Source: Acestrorhynchus altus (Eukaryota > Chordata > Actinopteri > Characiformes > Acestrorhynchidae). From it: a stretch of DNA of 64,000 bases. The notes under the pieces were generated by a model. That model did not search any database, was not told where the DNA came from, and was given only the letters and a program-made list of their open reading frames with translations. Within the stretch, counting starts at the first letter, position 1, and every line of letters begins with the position of its first letter. Location: contig CM067512.1 in NCBI GenBank assembly GCA_034509495.1, forward strand, positions 834,832-898,831. The letters run 5' to 3'. Position numbers and translations under genes: made by a program. This document shows positions 35,490-45,800 of the stretch, in pieces.

Positions 35490-35700
35490 TATACTGGTGT
35501 GTACTGGTTTGCACTGCTCTGCATTAGTGTGCACTGGTTTGCACTGGACTGTAATAGTGTGTACTGGTGTACACTGATCTGTACTGTTCTGTACTGGTGT
35601 GCACTGGTTTGTACTGCTCTACTGCTCTGTACTGATTTGCACTGGTGTGCACTGGGTTGTACTGGTGTGTGCTGCTCTGTACTGGTCTGTAACCAGTGAT
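35490..35700. repeat. Minisatellite 'gtactggtgtgcactggttt' type
   Basis: Degenerate 10-12 bp units of gt(g/a)(c/t)actg(g/c)tgt repeat across 200 bp just upstream of the adh5 CCAAT cluster. Open frames on both strands are by-products of the repeat. Confidence -1.
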
Positions 35701-35879
35701 GTCCAAAGATCAAAGGCTGCTTTCTGATGGTCTAAGCTGCTCAGATATGTTGGCCTGCACTGGTAATTGACCACATAGTTTATGTTGCTTCCTGGCTTGT
35801 GATTGGTCAGACAGGTTTATGAGCTGCAGTGAAACTTAACCAGTAAACACTCAAACACACACGTTTATTTGCATAAATA

Positions 35880-36110
35880 ACTCATTAGACATGTCCCTCC
35901 TGTCCACTAGATGGAGACAAAGAACTGTCCTAAAGCAGTGTTTAACCCAGTGGTCAGCCCCTGTCCAGCAGCGCCTGATTCTGCACAGACTGATTCCCTG
36001 CTCTAACGGACGTAAACCTGGAAGGTCAGGAGTGTTGGATCGGGTGTCCTTCAGCAGGAAAGCAGAACCGTGCAGCAGTCCAGTCCTGCAGGACCAGGGT
36101 TTATAAGAGG
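35880..36110. repeat. H1 hairpin-type repeat
   Basis: 'ccactagatggagacaaaga', 'cagtgtttaacccagtggtc' and the inverted mate 'ctgcaggaccagggttta' near 36085-36105. Same family as 36885-37165. Confidence -1.
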
Positions 36111-36179
36111 ACAGCAACCCTAGCCCTTGAGATCCTGAGCAGGCAATCTGAGCCGGCCACATGATGTCCAAAGGTCAAG

Positions 36180-36490
36180 CGCTGGCTGATTGCTTCTTTT
36201 CCTGCTGAAAATTCCAGTCTTTACTGGTTTCAGGTGGTCTGAGTTGGTTTGAAAGCTGGTCATACTACTCTAAGTACACTCTATACTGGTTAACCAGTTA
36301 TTTACCCACATGGTTTATGTTGCACTTGGTCATGCTTGCTCAGACAGGATGAGCAGCTTGGTCTTGCTGGTCATCTAGTGTGGTCAAGCTTGGTCACAGT
36401 TGATCATGGCTGTTCACCCGCTATAACATCTAAACCAGAACAAAAGTCAGAACATACCCAATGCTGGTCAACCAGCGTAACCAGCTGGAG
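36180..36490. repeat. 'gctggtcaaccagc' / 'ttggtcatgcttg' repeat block
   Basis: Imperfect units of tggtca(a/t)gcttg and accagctgg on both strands, between two H1 repeats and followed by M1. The gar1-adh5 interval is packed with such elements. Confidence -1.
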
Positions 36491-36522
36491 CTTTTTTCCA
36501 CCACCAAATCAACCTGAACAAT

Positions 36523-36660
36523 GATCTATAATGATCAGGACCCCACAGGACCACCACTGGGCAGCTATTATGTGGGTGGTTGGACATTCTCAGCACTACA
36601 GTCACACTGGCATGGTGGTGTTGTGGTAGTGTGTTGTAATTATGCCCAGTGCCATTCACT
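36523..36660. mobile_element. M1 left-end fragment
   Basis: 'aatgatcaggaccccacagg' to 'cactggcatggtggtgttgt', then broken off; between gar1 and adh5. Confidence -1.
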
Positions 36661-36699
36661 AGAGGGGTATAACTGCCATTCAGTACTGGAACTGCTGGA

Positions 36700-36830
36700 G
36701 CTCCAGGCTCTAGGATATGCTTATCAACCTAGTGAAGGACTTTGCAGAAGAGTACAGGCTGAGAAAGCAACTCTGATTTCAAAATGCTGTCCACAAACTT
36801 TTGGACAGATTTATGTGGCTTAGCAGCACA
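36700..36830. mobile_element. T1 end fragment
   Basis: 'ctgtccacaaacttttggac' end near 36788 with a short decayed C-terminal remnant to its left. It lies between gar1 and adh5. Confidence -1.
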
Positions 36831-36884
36831 AAGTGGACTTTTATTATACATACACAAAAGTATTCATCAAACTAAAACCAAGTC

Positions 36885-37165
36885 CACTACATGTCCACTA
36901 GATGGAGACAGAACTGTCCTAAAGCAGAGTGTTTAATTCAGGGGTCAGTCCCCGTCCAGCAGTGCCGGACTCCCGCACAGACTTATTTCCTGCTCCAACA
37001 GACCTAAACCTGGCATCAGCTGTGCTTCAGCAGGAAAAGCACCATGCTCTGCTCGTTTCAGTGCTTTCCCTGCTCTCCAAACACCCCATTCTACTAATCA
37101 GGGACACGTGGGGGTGTGGGAAAGCTGCTGCAGGGCAGGGGTGCCTCCAGGCCCTGGGTTAAACA
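36885..37165. repeat. H1 hairpin-type repeat
   Basis: Second copy: 'ccactagatggagacagaac', 'tgctccaacagacctaaacc', ending 'gccctgggttaaac'. Ends about 90 bp before the gar1 poly(A) site. Confidence -1.
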
Positions 37166-37251
37166 GTAGACTAAACTGATAAGAGCAGCCACTCCTTTCC
37201 TCTCTCCAAATAAGACAGATACACAAATGAAATCTGTACAAAACAAGAGAT

Positions 37252-37257
37252 TTTATT
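37252..37257 (-). terminator. gar1: gar1 poly(A) signal AATAAA
   Basis: AATAAA on the minus strand about 390 nt after the gar1 stop, followed within 30 nt by a GT-rich element (TTTGTGTATCTGTC). The 37235-37649 interval is repeat-free and GC-balanced, as expected of a genuine 3' UTR. The gar1 3' end would lie about 2 kb upstream of the adh5 start. Confidence -1.
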
Positions 37258-37649
37258 CAGAATCAGAACGGCAGTACAGGCGTCGTACGTCCTGATGGTG
37301 ACGTCTCTGAAGGACGCGGTACAGCAGACGCAGCCCAGTTTATATCCAATCACTTTCTGCACCAACGAAACATGGCTGGGCTCGGTTTCCGTACAAACGA
37401 AAGTCACCCGATTCGCATCCAGCTGTGCAAAACTGAAATCTAGACTCAAAGGTACTGATATATATGAAATAATCCCCCCGTCTCCCGTCCCCCCGTGTCA
37501 AAAACACAATTCAGATATATAAAAAACGAGATTCAGCCGGACGAAAAGAGGCAGCGGTGAACAGAACCAGCCTCCGTCAGCTGCTTCTCCCCAGATTCCT
37601 CTGCAGCAGCTTCCTCTGAGGACCATCCAACAAACGGCGCCATCCAGCA

Positions 37650-40512
37650 TCATCTTCCACCTGCAGAGAGAAGAGCAAACTCATGAGCTTCCAAACATTT
37701 AAAATCACTTAAAAGGCTGTTATGGTCTCTATGGTCACCATCATCCTCCTTTCACCCCACAGGACCACCGCAGAGCACTGACGTGGTGTGTTAGTGTGTG
37801 TTGTGCTGGTACGAGTGGAGACACAGCAGTGCTGCTGGAGTGTTTAAACCCCTCAGTGTCACTGCTGGACCGAGAACAGTCCACCAACCAGAAACGTCCA
37901 GCCGACAGCGTCTCGTGGGCAGCGTCCTGTGAGCACTGATGAAGGACTAGAGGACGACCAACACAAACTGGGCAGAAACAGATGAGCTTCTGTCTCTGAC
38001 TTTACATCTTCAAAGTGGAGACACTCGGTAGGAGTGTCTCAGAGTGGACAGTGAATGGATAATGTTAGTGGTCACAAAAACCCTTGGGGTGGGTAATCCA
38101 ACATCATGACCTCACTAACAGTTGGGATTGAATACAATCAAATCCTCACAGCAGTGTTCCAGAGTCTAGTAGAAACTCTTCTCTGGACAGTAGAGACAGT
38201 TACTCCAACAGAAGCAGGAGAACCTCTTTAATCCCCTTGAACTTAATTCCCCTTTATTTTGGGGGTCTTAGTAACAGTATGTGGAACTACCTCCACCATG
38301 TTTGCAGGCTGTACTTTAACCTGACGATAACTCAATTACGCCACCAAGAGGACGATTGAAAGTACGGGTTGCTCAGAATTCGCGGTTGTGCTCAGCAAAC
38401 CTGCGTCCCCGAATCGTCAGTCTCCTCACAGAAGCTCGATATGCCCTGCGCATGTTTGTGTTATCACCCCTCCAACGCTTGATTGAACTCGTCAGGTAAT
38501 CATCAAGTCCTTCACAAGCTGAATGAGAGAGCTGGGAAATGAGAACGTGTGCAGAGCTCCAGGGAGCTGGATGGAGCGAGAACCGTTATTTCCTCGCAGC
38601 AGCTCCATGGCAACGTCAAGCAGCCCCCAGTTTACTGCGCATTCACTGAAATCCATCAAAAGGAACTCACCTCTAAATCCACGGCCTCCAAATCCACCTC
38701 CTCCTCTTCCTCCTCTGAACCCACCTCCTCCTCTACCGCCTCCAAATCCACCTCCACGGCCACCTCGTCCACCACGGAAACCACCTGTCCATTCATGAAG
38801 AAAACGATCATTCAGTATGTATTACGGTGGTGCGTGAACATTTGTGAACCTAAAGCTTCAGCAGATATTCACACAATGGGAGAACTAAGGAGATTCGGAG
38901 GAGCTCAGATGAAGAGCTGATGATGGTTACAGATCCATCATCTGACAGACTGTGTACAAATGGAGGACCACTATTACCCTCCCCAGGAGTCCTCCACCTA
39001 CAAAGACCACACCAAAGTGTGAGACAGACCACCAGCTCACAAAGGAGCCCGAGAGAACTTCTGATCACCTCAAGGCCTTTCACACATTAATGTCAATGTT
39101 CTTGAGTCCACCATCAGCAGAACAGCAGAGGGTCACATGACATACTGACAGTTATGCTTATCGTTTAGTGTGAAGGTTCACAAACATTCAAGCTCCATTC
39201 AAATCCACAAGAAGCTTCAGAAACAGGGCTAAACCGATAGAACCGTGTCAGTGAACCAGTGGAACCGAGGTTTGTAAAAGGCAAAACTCAGCACGTAGTC
39301 CATCTTTGTTCTAGCAAGCGTGTAATACGCAGCGCGCACGGATTCAGCCCGCTGCGTTTGGACCGCTTGCACAACCAACCGAACGAAAAACCCACGTTAT
39401 CAACATCGGAAAAAGAGGATTCCGAAATCCTGAGTCACGTTAGGATTCTTACCTCCTCGTCCTCCGCCTCTGCCACCCCCTCGTCCCCCCCGAGGGGGGC
39501 CCTTCTCGCCCGGGGGTCTAGGGAGGAACCTCTGCAGGGGCAACAGCTTCATGGGATCAATGTAGAACTGTAGAAACAGCAGCAGCGATGGTTTTAGTCA
39601 CTGGGTGTCGATCATTTTTAACCGTAGATGTTCTAAAGCCCTTCAGACAGAACCCAGCACCGACCACTGGACCCATCACGGTAAAGATGCTCAAAAACAC
39701 CTACCTTCTGTAACTTCTTAAACGATGAGGCCTTCATGTTTTCAGATAGCTTGACGGAGAAGTACTGCAGCGGGAGTTAAGGTTTATGGAAACTGCACGT
39801 TCAATAAAACTCAGAACGAAAATGACCACAGTGGTCAATGTACATGTTAAAGAACCCTGTACAGTTTGCTGGTTTCCCTGCCCTAACAGACCGACTAGAC
39901 CATGTACCTGACAGGTGAGTAGATCAGGTGTGCTCAAGTAGGAGGAGCAGAAAGCCCCCAGTCTAGTCTTACCTCAACACAGTTTATACGTTCACACAGC
40001 AAAGCTAACCTCGAAGGAGAACACTCATCTGCCCGAACTGTTCATAACCAAACAATAAAGGATACGAAGTCTCTGAGCTGGCCAAAGATCTCGTCCACCT
40101 TCCCGATCTGTTCCTTGTTCTCCAGGTACACCGGAGCGTTGAAAAAGGGCACTTTGTTGTCCTCCGCCACACATTTACAAACAATGTCATCCTCGCAGGG
40201 GTGCACGAACTCTCCCAGAGCTGCGAGTGACGACACACACCAAACAAATTTCAGATCAGATTGTTTCCGTCATGTCATCCTGCATCTCCAACAGGACAGA
40301 ACATCATCCCTGTCCTTACCGACTACGTGGTCCGGAGGCCCAAAGTCTTGGTATCTGTTGAAGCCACCTCTCCCTCCACCTCGTCCACCTCCTCTGCCGC
40401 CGCCTCCTCCTCCTCTGCCGCCACCTCCTCTCCAGCCTCCTCCTCCTCCACCTCCACCTCTTCCAAAGCCACCACCACGACCACCTCTGCCACCACCTCC
40501 ACGGAAAGACAT
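37650..40512 (-). CDS. gar1: H/ACA ribonucleoprotein complex subunit 1 (GAR1), 6 coding exons
   Basis: Coding exons: 40512-40320, 40220-40066, 39764-39705, 39567-39453, 38784-38671, 37660-37650. They total 648 nt, 215 residues plus TGA; human GAR1 is about the same length. Known role: core protein of H/ACA snoRNPs with dyskerin, NOP10 and NHP2, guiding rRNA and snRNA pseudouridylation in nucleoli and Cajal bodies, and part of telomerase RNP. Seen: Gly/Arg-rich N-terminus (residues 1-53, starting MSFRGG), conserved core about 55-160 (ALGEFVHPCEDD, APVYLENKEQIGKVDEIFG, FYIDPMKLLPLQRFLP), then a second RGG domain (163-215). Splice sites are standard apart from a weak donor after RDF (TTC/GTATCC). 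The last exon adds only the end of a Gly codon, Gly, Arg and the stop, so the protein ends FRGGR rather than the usual GRGH. Identity is very secure. Confidence -1.
37745..38080. mobile_element. M1 MITE in gar1 intron 5
   Basis: Left arm plus centre ('accgagaacagtccaccaac', 'gaaggactagaggacgacca'); right arm absent. A T1 scrap follows at 38095-38240 ('gtagagacagttactccaac'). Confidence -1.
38826..39200. mobile_element. Tc1-like nonautonomous element (T6) in gar1 intron 4
   Basis: One end reads gaacatttgtgaacc (from about 38837) and the other is its inverted form ggttcacaaacattc (39174-39188). The interior has degenerate transposon-like sequence ('gagtccaccatcagcagaac'). It explains most of the 668-bp intron. 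A related end sits at 25750-25785. Confidence -1.
39850..39960. repeat. H1 fragment in gar1 intron 2
   Basis: 'tccctgccctaacagaccga' and 'atcaggtgtgctcaagtagg' match the H1 core in part; lies between the second coding exon (40066) and the third (39764). Confidence -1.
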
Positions 40513-40528
40513 GATCAGGAGTTCAAAC
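40513..40528 (-). other. gar1: gar1 5' UTR part of the first coding exon
   Basis: A splice acceptor (TTGTTTGAACAG) at 40529-40530 leaves 16 nt of leader before the ATG at 40512-40510. A is at -3. It pairs with the donor at 41379-41378. Confidence -1.
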
Positions 40529-40684
40529 CTGTTCAAACAAAGCAACACAGCAGAGTTAGTGTGAACCCAGGGCTTCAGACCTATAAACACAGCTGCTGAA
40601 CATGTGGAGACGTTAGAAACGCTGGTGGATCATGCAGCAAGACAACGACTGTAGGAAAACAAATCGTTGTACCAAAAAATAAAA

Positions 40685-40800
40685 GGTAATGTCAAAGTCC
40701 TGACCTTAATCCAGTAGAAATGTTGTGGAACAACCTGAAGCAGTGTCAGTGTAAAGGGAATCTGTCCTCCCCATTTCACCCACCAACAAAAGCTGCCCAG
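40685..40800 (+). mobile_element. Tc1-like transposase fragment in gar1 intron 1
   Basis: Codons 40696-40743 read SPDLNPVEMLWNNLKQ, the block around the third catalytic acidic residue (the E of DDE) in Tc1-like transposases. The flanking frame decays at once, so this is a short relic lying antisense to gar1. Confidence -1.
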
Positions 40801-40950
40801 CAACCACACTGCATTCTGATATGCTATTTTTTATTAATAATGTTAAAGAACCCAGAGAAACATTGTGTATGGTCAGGGTTCTTCGGGAGCTCAGGGTTCT
40901 ACAGACCCCCTCCTTCTGCTCGGTTTAGATCTGTTTAATTAATGATTAAG

Positions 40951-41014
40951 GCTCTGATTGGTTGAGGCTCTGATTGGTTAGGGCTCTGATTGGTTGAGGC
41001 TCTGATTGGTTGGC
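40951..41014. promoter_or_regulatory. gar1: Tandem array of four 16-bp units, each with a CCAAT box
   Basis: Four near-identical units 'gctctgattggttgag' at 40951, 40967, 40983 and 40999. ATTGG (CCAAT on the gar1 strand) falls at exactly 16-bp steps: 40957, 40973, 40989, 41005. It lies in gar1 intron 1, about 370 bp inside the inferred first-exon donor. NF-Y binding is inferred from the motif. Confidence -1.
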
Positions 41015-41379
41015 GTTGTGTTGAGTTGCGGACCCCGGCATAAACTGCCCCGGAGGACCCCTTTAGGCAGTTGTCCACATCGCCTGACTGAAACCCGTAC
41101 TTCTCCGCCTGAGCGCCACCGCGCGGCCGAACCACAGTGTCCGGACCACAGTGTTTGGCTCGTGTCAAGCTCTGCGCTTCCAGAGCCGCTGTTTCACAGT
41201 CCGAACCTGGCTTAGAGGGGCAGGAGGGGGTAGGAGGGGGTAGAATGGGGCAGCTTAGGGCTGTTACTACCGAGCGCGACACCCCAGCCCCGCGGCGTCC
41301 AGCTCCCACACACCGCGGAGGAGCAGGAGCAGGAGCAGAAGCAGAAGCAGGAGCAGGAGGAGAAGGAGAAGGAACTCAC

Positions 41380-41450
41380 CCGGAGCAGAAAGGGAGCAGA
41401 ACACAACCGAGTCGGACGGTAAACACAGCAGATGCAGGACGCGAAGCTGC
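41380..41450 (-). other. gar1: Probable gar1 non-coding first exon and core promoter
   Basis: A strong donor (CTCCGG/GTGAGT) at 41380/41379 on the minus strand, followed by a short pyrimidine-rich block, sits at the edge of the most CpG-rich stretch in the window (41030-41480). A CACGTG E-box at 41454-41459 lies just upstream. The exon's 5' limit is a guess; the donor is what the sequence shows. Confidence -1.
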
Positions 41451-41453
41451 ACA

Positions 41454-41459
41454 CACGTG
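41454..41459. promoter_or_regulatory. E-box CACGTG upstream of gar1
   Basis: A palindromic CACGTG about 75 bp upstream of the inferred gar1 first-exon donor. Ribosome-biogenesis genes including H/ACA proteins are known MYC/MAX targets, so this is a plausible functional site. The assignment is by position only. Confidence -1.
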
Positions 41460-41984
41460 GGATCCGCCGCTGCCTGAAAGGAAAGCAGTGTCGTAAAGAT
41501 GTGCAGAGTACAGGGGAGGCCGACAGGGGGCGCTGAGAGACTTCCGTATTACAACGAGGTAGACACGTTTAACTGACTTTATATAAATACTGTAAATAAA
41601 CAAATTATTATTATTATTATTATTATAATAGTGGTAAAAATAGTTATATAGTTATAAAAATCTGGTAAAAATAGTCAATAATGTTTGTAATAATTGAACG
41701 TTATTTATGATTAAAGGGCTGAACACTACATTTTGAAATCCTGTGAGGTCACAGAAGTGTGTTTATACACAGTCATAGACATGTTTAAATGGTAAATATG
41801 AGTTACTGTATTACGAGGATAAAAATGTCCCTTTAATGGGTCTCTTCTCAGTGGTGTCACAGCTTCAGCAAATCTGGAACCTTGTGCTTTTAACTCTAGA
41901 ACCTGTTCTGCCGTGTTCTACGCTTCATATCTCAGGATCAGACAAACCTACAGACAGGATACACATCATAGCTGACTAGGGAGG

Positions 41985-42122
41985 TGCTGTCTGCTCTATT
42001 TGCTCACACAGTGTTCAAATTTCAGAATAAAAGTCCTGAAGACATAATACTGATACGTACATAAAGAACAAAAATAGTAAAGGATATTCAGGTTGATTTT
42101 TGGACCACTGTCAAGTATTTTG
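41985..42122. repeat. M3 interspersed repeat, copy 1
   Basis: Shares 'caaatttcagaataaaagtc', 'aaggatattcaggttgattt' and 'ggaccactgtcaagta' with the reverse complement of 58855-58995. Confidence -1.
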
Positions 42123-42205
42123 AAGTAGATTTCTGAACAAAACATGGTCAATTATACAATTCAGATAAATTAGAATTGTGTAGGAACTCCTGTCAATAAC
42201 AAAAG

Positions 42206-42224
42206 TGTGTGTGTGTGTGTGTGT

Positions 42225-42287
<63 letters not shown>
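42206..42287. repeat. Compound (GT)n(CT)n
   Basis: 11 GT units then about 29 CT units. Confidence -1.
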
Positions 42288-42289
<2 letters not shown>

Positions 42290-42388
42290 GCAGGGTGCAG
42301 TAGAGTTCTACTGATCTGAGGCCTTATTTGTTCCTCTTAGGAGGTGAGGACTCCGCTTCCAAACTGCAGTCAGGGTGAGAGACTGTGT

Positions 42389-42497
<109 letters not shown>

Positions 42498-43012
42498 CAG
42501 AGAAGACCATATCTGTAAATAGCAGTTGTGTTCCTTCCCGTCTCCCGTCTTCTCCTCTGTCTCCTTCTTCTGTTTTCTGTGTTGTCAGTTTTCCTCCTGG
42601 AGCCTCAGGCAGCTGTCAGCGTCCTGCGTGGGAACACGAGTGTGGAGCACACTCCAAACAGGACGGATAGATGGGAAGAGGGAGGGAGGGAAGAGAGCTG
42701 GGAAACGAGGAGGAGAGTCAAGAGGAGTGCTGCACTCTGTCTGTTTGGTTTGGTTTCTGGGTTTTGTGTATCTCGTAGCACAGATGTGGTTCTTCCTCCT
42801 CTTCACCCTTTCGGAGGATAAATTCAGACTGCAAGGCTAAATGGGTCCGTCTCAACCCGGGGCGAGCCGAGTGTTGAGTAGGCCTCTAAAGAGCATCTCT
42901 AACGGCCGGGGGGGTGAATGTCATGAGCTGTGGGCAAAAGGCTCCTCGCATCTACAGATTACACACCACAGCTCAATGCCAGACACAACCATAAACCACT
43001 GAAAGGCACAGC

Positions 43013-43034
43013 ATATATATATATATATATATAT

Positions 43035-43067
<33 letters not shown>
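43013..43067. repeat. Compound (TA)n(CA)n
   Basis: 12 TA units then 15 CA units. Confidence -1.
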
Positions 43068-43069
<2 letters not shown>

Positions 43070-43094
43070 AATCAGCAATAACACCACAATAACG

Positions 43095-43385
43095 TGGGTG
43101 GTGGGTCATTCTCAGCACTGCAGTTACACTGACATGGTGGTGGTGTGTTAGTGTGTGTTGCTGGTACGAGTGGATCAGACACAGCAGTGCTGCTGGAGTG
43201 TTTAAACACCTCAGTGTCACTGCTGGACCGAGAACAGTCCACCAACCAGAAACGTCCAGCCGACAGCGTCCTGTGAGCACTGATGAAGGACTAGAGGACG
43301 ACCAACACAAACTGTGCAGAAACAGAAGAGCTTCTGTCTCTGACTTCACGTCTACAAGGTGGAGACACTCGGTAATTATCCAACT
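43095..43385. mobile_element. M1 MITE copy
   Basis: Left arm and centre well preserved, right arm absent. Sits directly beside a compound (TA)n(CA)n tract (43013-43067). Confidence -1.
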
Positions 43386-43929
43386 GGAGGCTCTTACCTG
43401 TTTGTTTGGTGAAATCCAGACGGTGACCGTTTTATTGGCCAGGCTGTTTATAACCATTGTGTGTTTCTGACAGTTCGGTATGAAAATGGAAGTGCAGATG
43501 AGTGATCATTTTATCCAAGCCATCTGTTCCCCGTCTACTCTGCCTGCTCTCGAGCTCAGATGCATTTGTAAGAAGGTCTGACTAATCTATTGAGGCAGAA
43601 GCTGTTCAGATCCCAGTCCAGCATTAAAGTACATGGCACATGATTGTATGTGTCTCGTTTGTCGTCATTACCTGACCCAGGTTGTGAGTCAGCTGTTTGT
43701 GAGTAGGTCTGAGCTTCTTCTGCTTCAATATGAGCAGGAAAAAAAAACAAGCATGTGCTGATCACTGCCCGCCGCACACACACGGCTGTGTTTTATGGTT
43801 GTGTGAGAAGCTGTGACCGATGAGGCAACTGTGTGCAAACTGACACTTTCAGAAATGCTGGGAGAAGGACGTGCACGAATGAACACTTCATCGTCATTGA
43901 GGCCACACCTTAAAAACAACCACCAGCAT

Positions 43930-44295
43930 GTGGATAAATACTCCCTCATGTCCTCTGGAAAAGGAGTCTGAGAAGCTCCAGGAGATGTTTACATTGTGTT
44001 GTCCATGGCACAGTGAAGTACTGCAGATACATTTGAAACAGTGGACGGAATGCCACAGATCGTCCGCTCCGACGCAGTCTAATTTCATTAAGGTTCTCGT
44101 CCTCTATTGCAGAATCGGCGCTAAATCCACAAATTGCGCTTGTTTTTTAGAGGTTTGAGCAATTTGAGCAGCAAAACCCACGTCATTAATGCCGTTGTTT
44201 CTAATCTCGTGCGAATCGGTCATAAACTCCACAGACGCACCTGCCCAGATAAAATACTCCCTTCTGAACCGGGCTAAAGTGTCTGCCAACAGCTT
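43930..44295. other. Complex unique island, candidate conserved non-coding element
   Basis: 'gtctaatttcattaaggttc', 'caaattgcgcttgtttttta' and 'cgtcattaatgccgttgttt'. Repeat-free; frames short. Confidence -1.
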
Positions 44296-44389
44296 GGTGA
44301 TTGGGCATGTTTATTTTTTATATAAAGATAAATAATTATTTCTGTTTATAATTTATGGTAAATTTTATATATATATATATATATAAAAG

Positions 44390-44650
44390 CATGTGTCCAC
44401 AAACTTTTGGACACCCCAATCCCAATTCCATCGGTGCCACACTGCACACATTGTTCAGGAATCACCTCCAAAGCATCTGCTGCCAACATTCTGGTGCCAG
44501 ATACCACAGAACCAATCGTTTCATGTTTATCATCTATTGGCAGTCATTCTCTATAGGGACTACACAGGCTGTGTGTGCATTTGCACATGTGTCAGCAATT
44601 GGTGCAGTTTAAAACTGGTTGCATTCGTTAGAAGGGGTGTAGAAATTCTG
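44390..44650. mobile_element. T1 element with T4-derived interior
   Basis: Left end 'ccacaaacttttggacaccc' and right T1 flank ('gttagaaggggtgt') bracket 44455-44515, whose 'tggtgccagataccacagaa' belongs to the T4 transposon C-terminal region. A recombinant or nested copy. A (TA)n tract flanks it at 44369-44385. Confidence -1.
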
Positions 44651-44692
44651 TCTATTTAACATTTAAACAAATATCTATAGAAAGCATAAATG

Positions 44693-44832
44693 ACAGTACG
44701 CCCATAAATATTTGGACAGCGACATAATATGAGAGTGTAATGCAATTGGATTTTCAGGTTGAATCCAGTGTGGTTGCACGCAGAACCTAAATCAGGAGGC
44801 GTCACTGTCCAAATATTTATGGGCCGACCTGT
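44693..44832. mobile_element. M2: 140-bp hairpin MITE
   Basis: A 32-bp inverted repeat, near-perfect: left 'gcccataaatatttggacag' and right 'ctgtccaaatatttatgggc', with TA dinucleotides at both edges. The single copy in this window is short enough to fold completely. Confidence -1.
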
Positions 44833-45309
44833 ATTTTAGAGAGTTTGAAAGCCGTATTTAAGTCTGACCAGCATCTGGACTGTTCAGTATCTGGACTGAA
44901 GTCTGCAGTGAGGTTCTGGGGGCCCGGCGAGCCGTAAACACGGTGACTGCAGGCAGTAAACAGAACATGGCTGAAGTTTTCCAGCTTTATTTTGTGATAT
45001 GTAGGTCAGCTGCCCTCACTCAGAAATCAATAACCAAACGCAGAATAAAACCGCACATAGAGCACTTTCACTCCGTTACGGTCATATTAAGCACAAACCT
45101 GCCCTTCCCTCAGGACACACCACCTTCCATACGCTCTGTGTGAGGACTTAAGGCTCCATCCAGAACGCCTACGGGTTTGACATTTAAGTCTGATTTCTGA
45201 GACTTGGATCGAACCTAATCTTGGACTGCAGTAATACTTGCTGTTTAAAATGCTTTAGTTCAGGCTTATGATCCAGTTAAGATCATAGAGAACATCAACC
45301 AGTACCAAT

Positions 45310-45800
45310 ACGGTCATGTGGAAAAGTTTGGACCTTCATCAACACTCCTGACCTTATCGTATTTAATCATCTGGACGTCTGATCTTCACTGTATCTTCAC
45401 TGAGAGACGGAGGTGATAAACTAAACACACATGACTGAAGAAACGTCTTTAAACATCATTATAAACAAAATTATTAGAAATGTCATTTTCTTGTGAGGAT
45501 AAAGTTCAGATCCCTCTGTCCTAATATCTGTTTCTCCTCCTTTGTCTGAAATAATGTCAGTGAGATGTTTCTAGAACCGTCTCTGACATCGACTGGAAGA
45601 ACGACGTTCCCACTCCTCCATGCGGAATTCTTTCAGCTCTGTGATGTTTCAGCCTCAGTCTTTGTACAGACGCTCTTCCGTTCTCCTCAAACCCCCTCTG
45701 ATACAATAAAGATCTCATAGAGGTTTCTATGATGGAGAGATCTCCACACCCTGCTGCAGCTCCAATCCCCCCCTGATACAATAAAGATGCATCTACAGCC
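45310..45800 (-). mobile_element. T3 Tc1-like element, internally deleted
   Basis: Begins with a T3 end and inverted repeat (45315-45530, 'tgagagacggaggtgataaa'), then jumps to the catalytic-region relic (45600-45770) also seen at 28.4-28.6 kb. The minus frame shows AAAGCGDLSIIETSMRSLLY. The N-terminal half is missing. Confidence -1.

Noticed and set aside
38523..38920. Plus-strand frames over gar1 exon 5
   Set aside because: Antisense of the C-terminal RGG exon (38671-38784).
40115..40599. 149-codon proline-rich and 112-codon Ser/Thr-rich plus-strand frames
   Set aside because: Antisense shadows of the gar1 exon encoding the RGG domain.
41137..41496. 119-codon frame near the gar1 CpG-rich region as an exon
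   Set aside because: Plus-strand frame antisense to the gar1 promoter, GC-rich by composition with an Ala/Gly/Glu repeat; no homology or splice logic.
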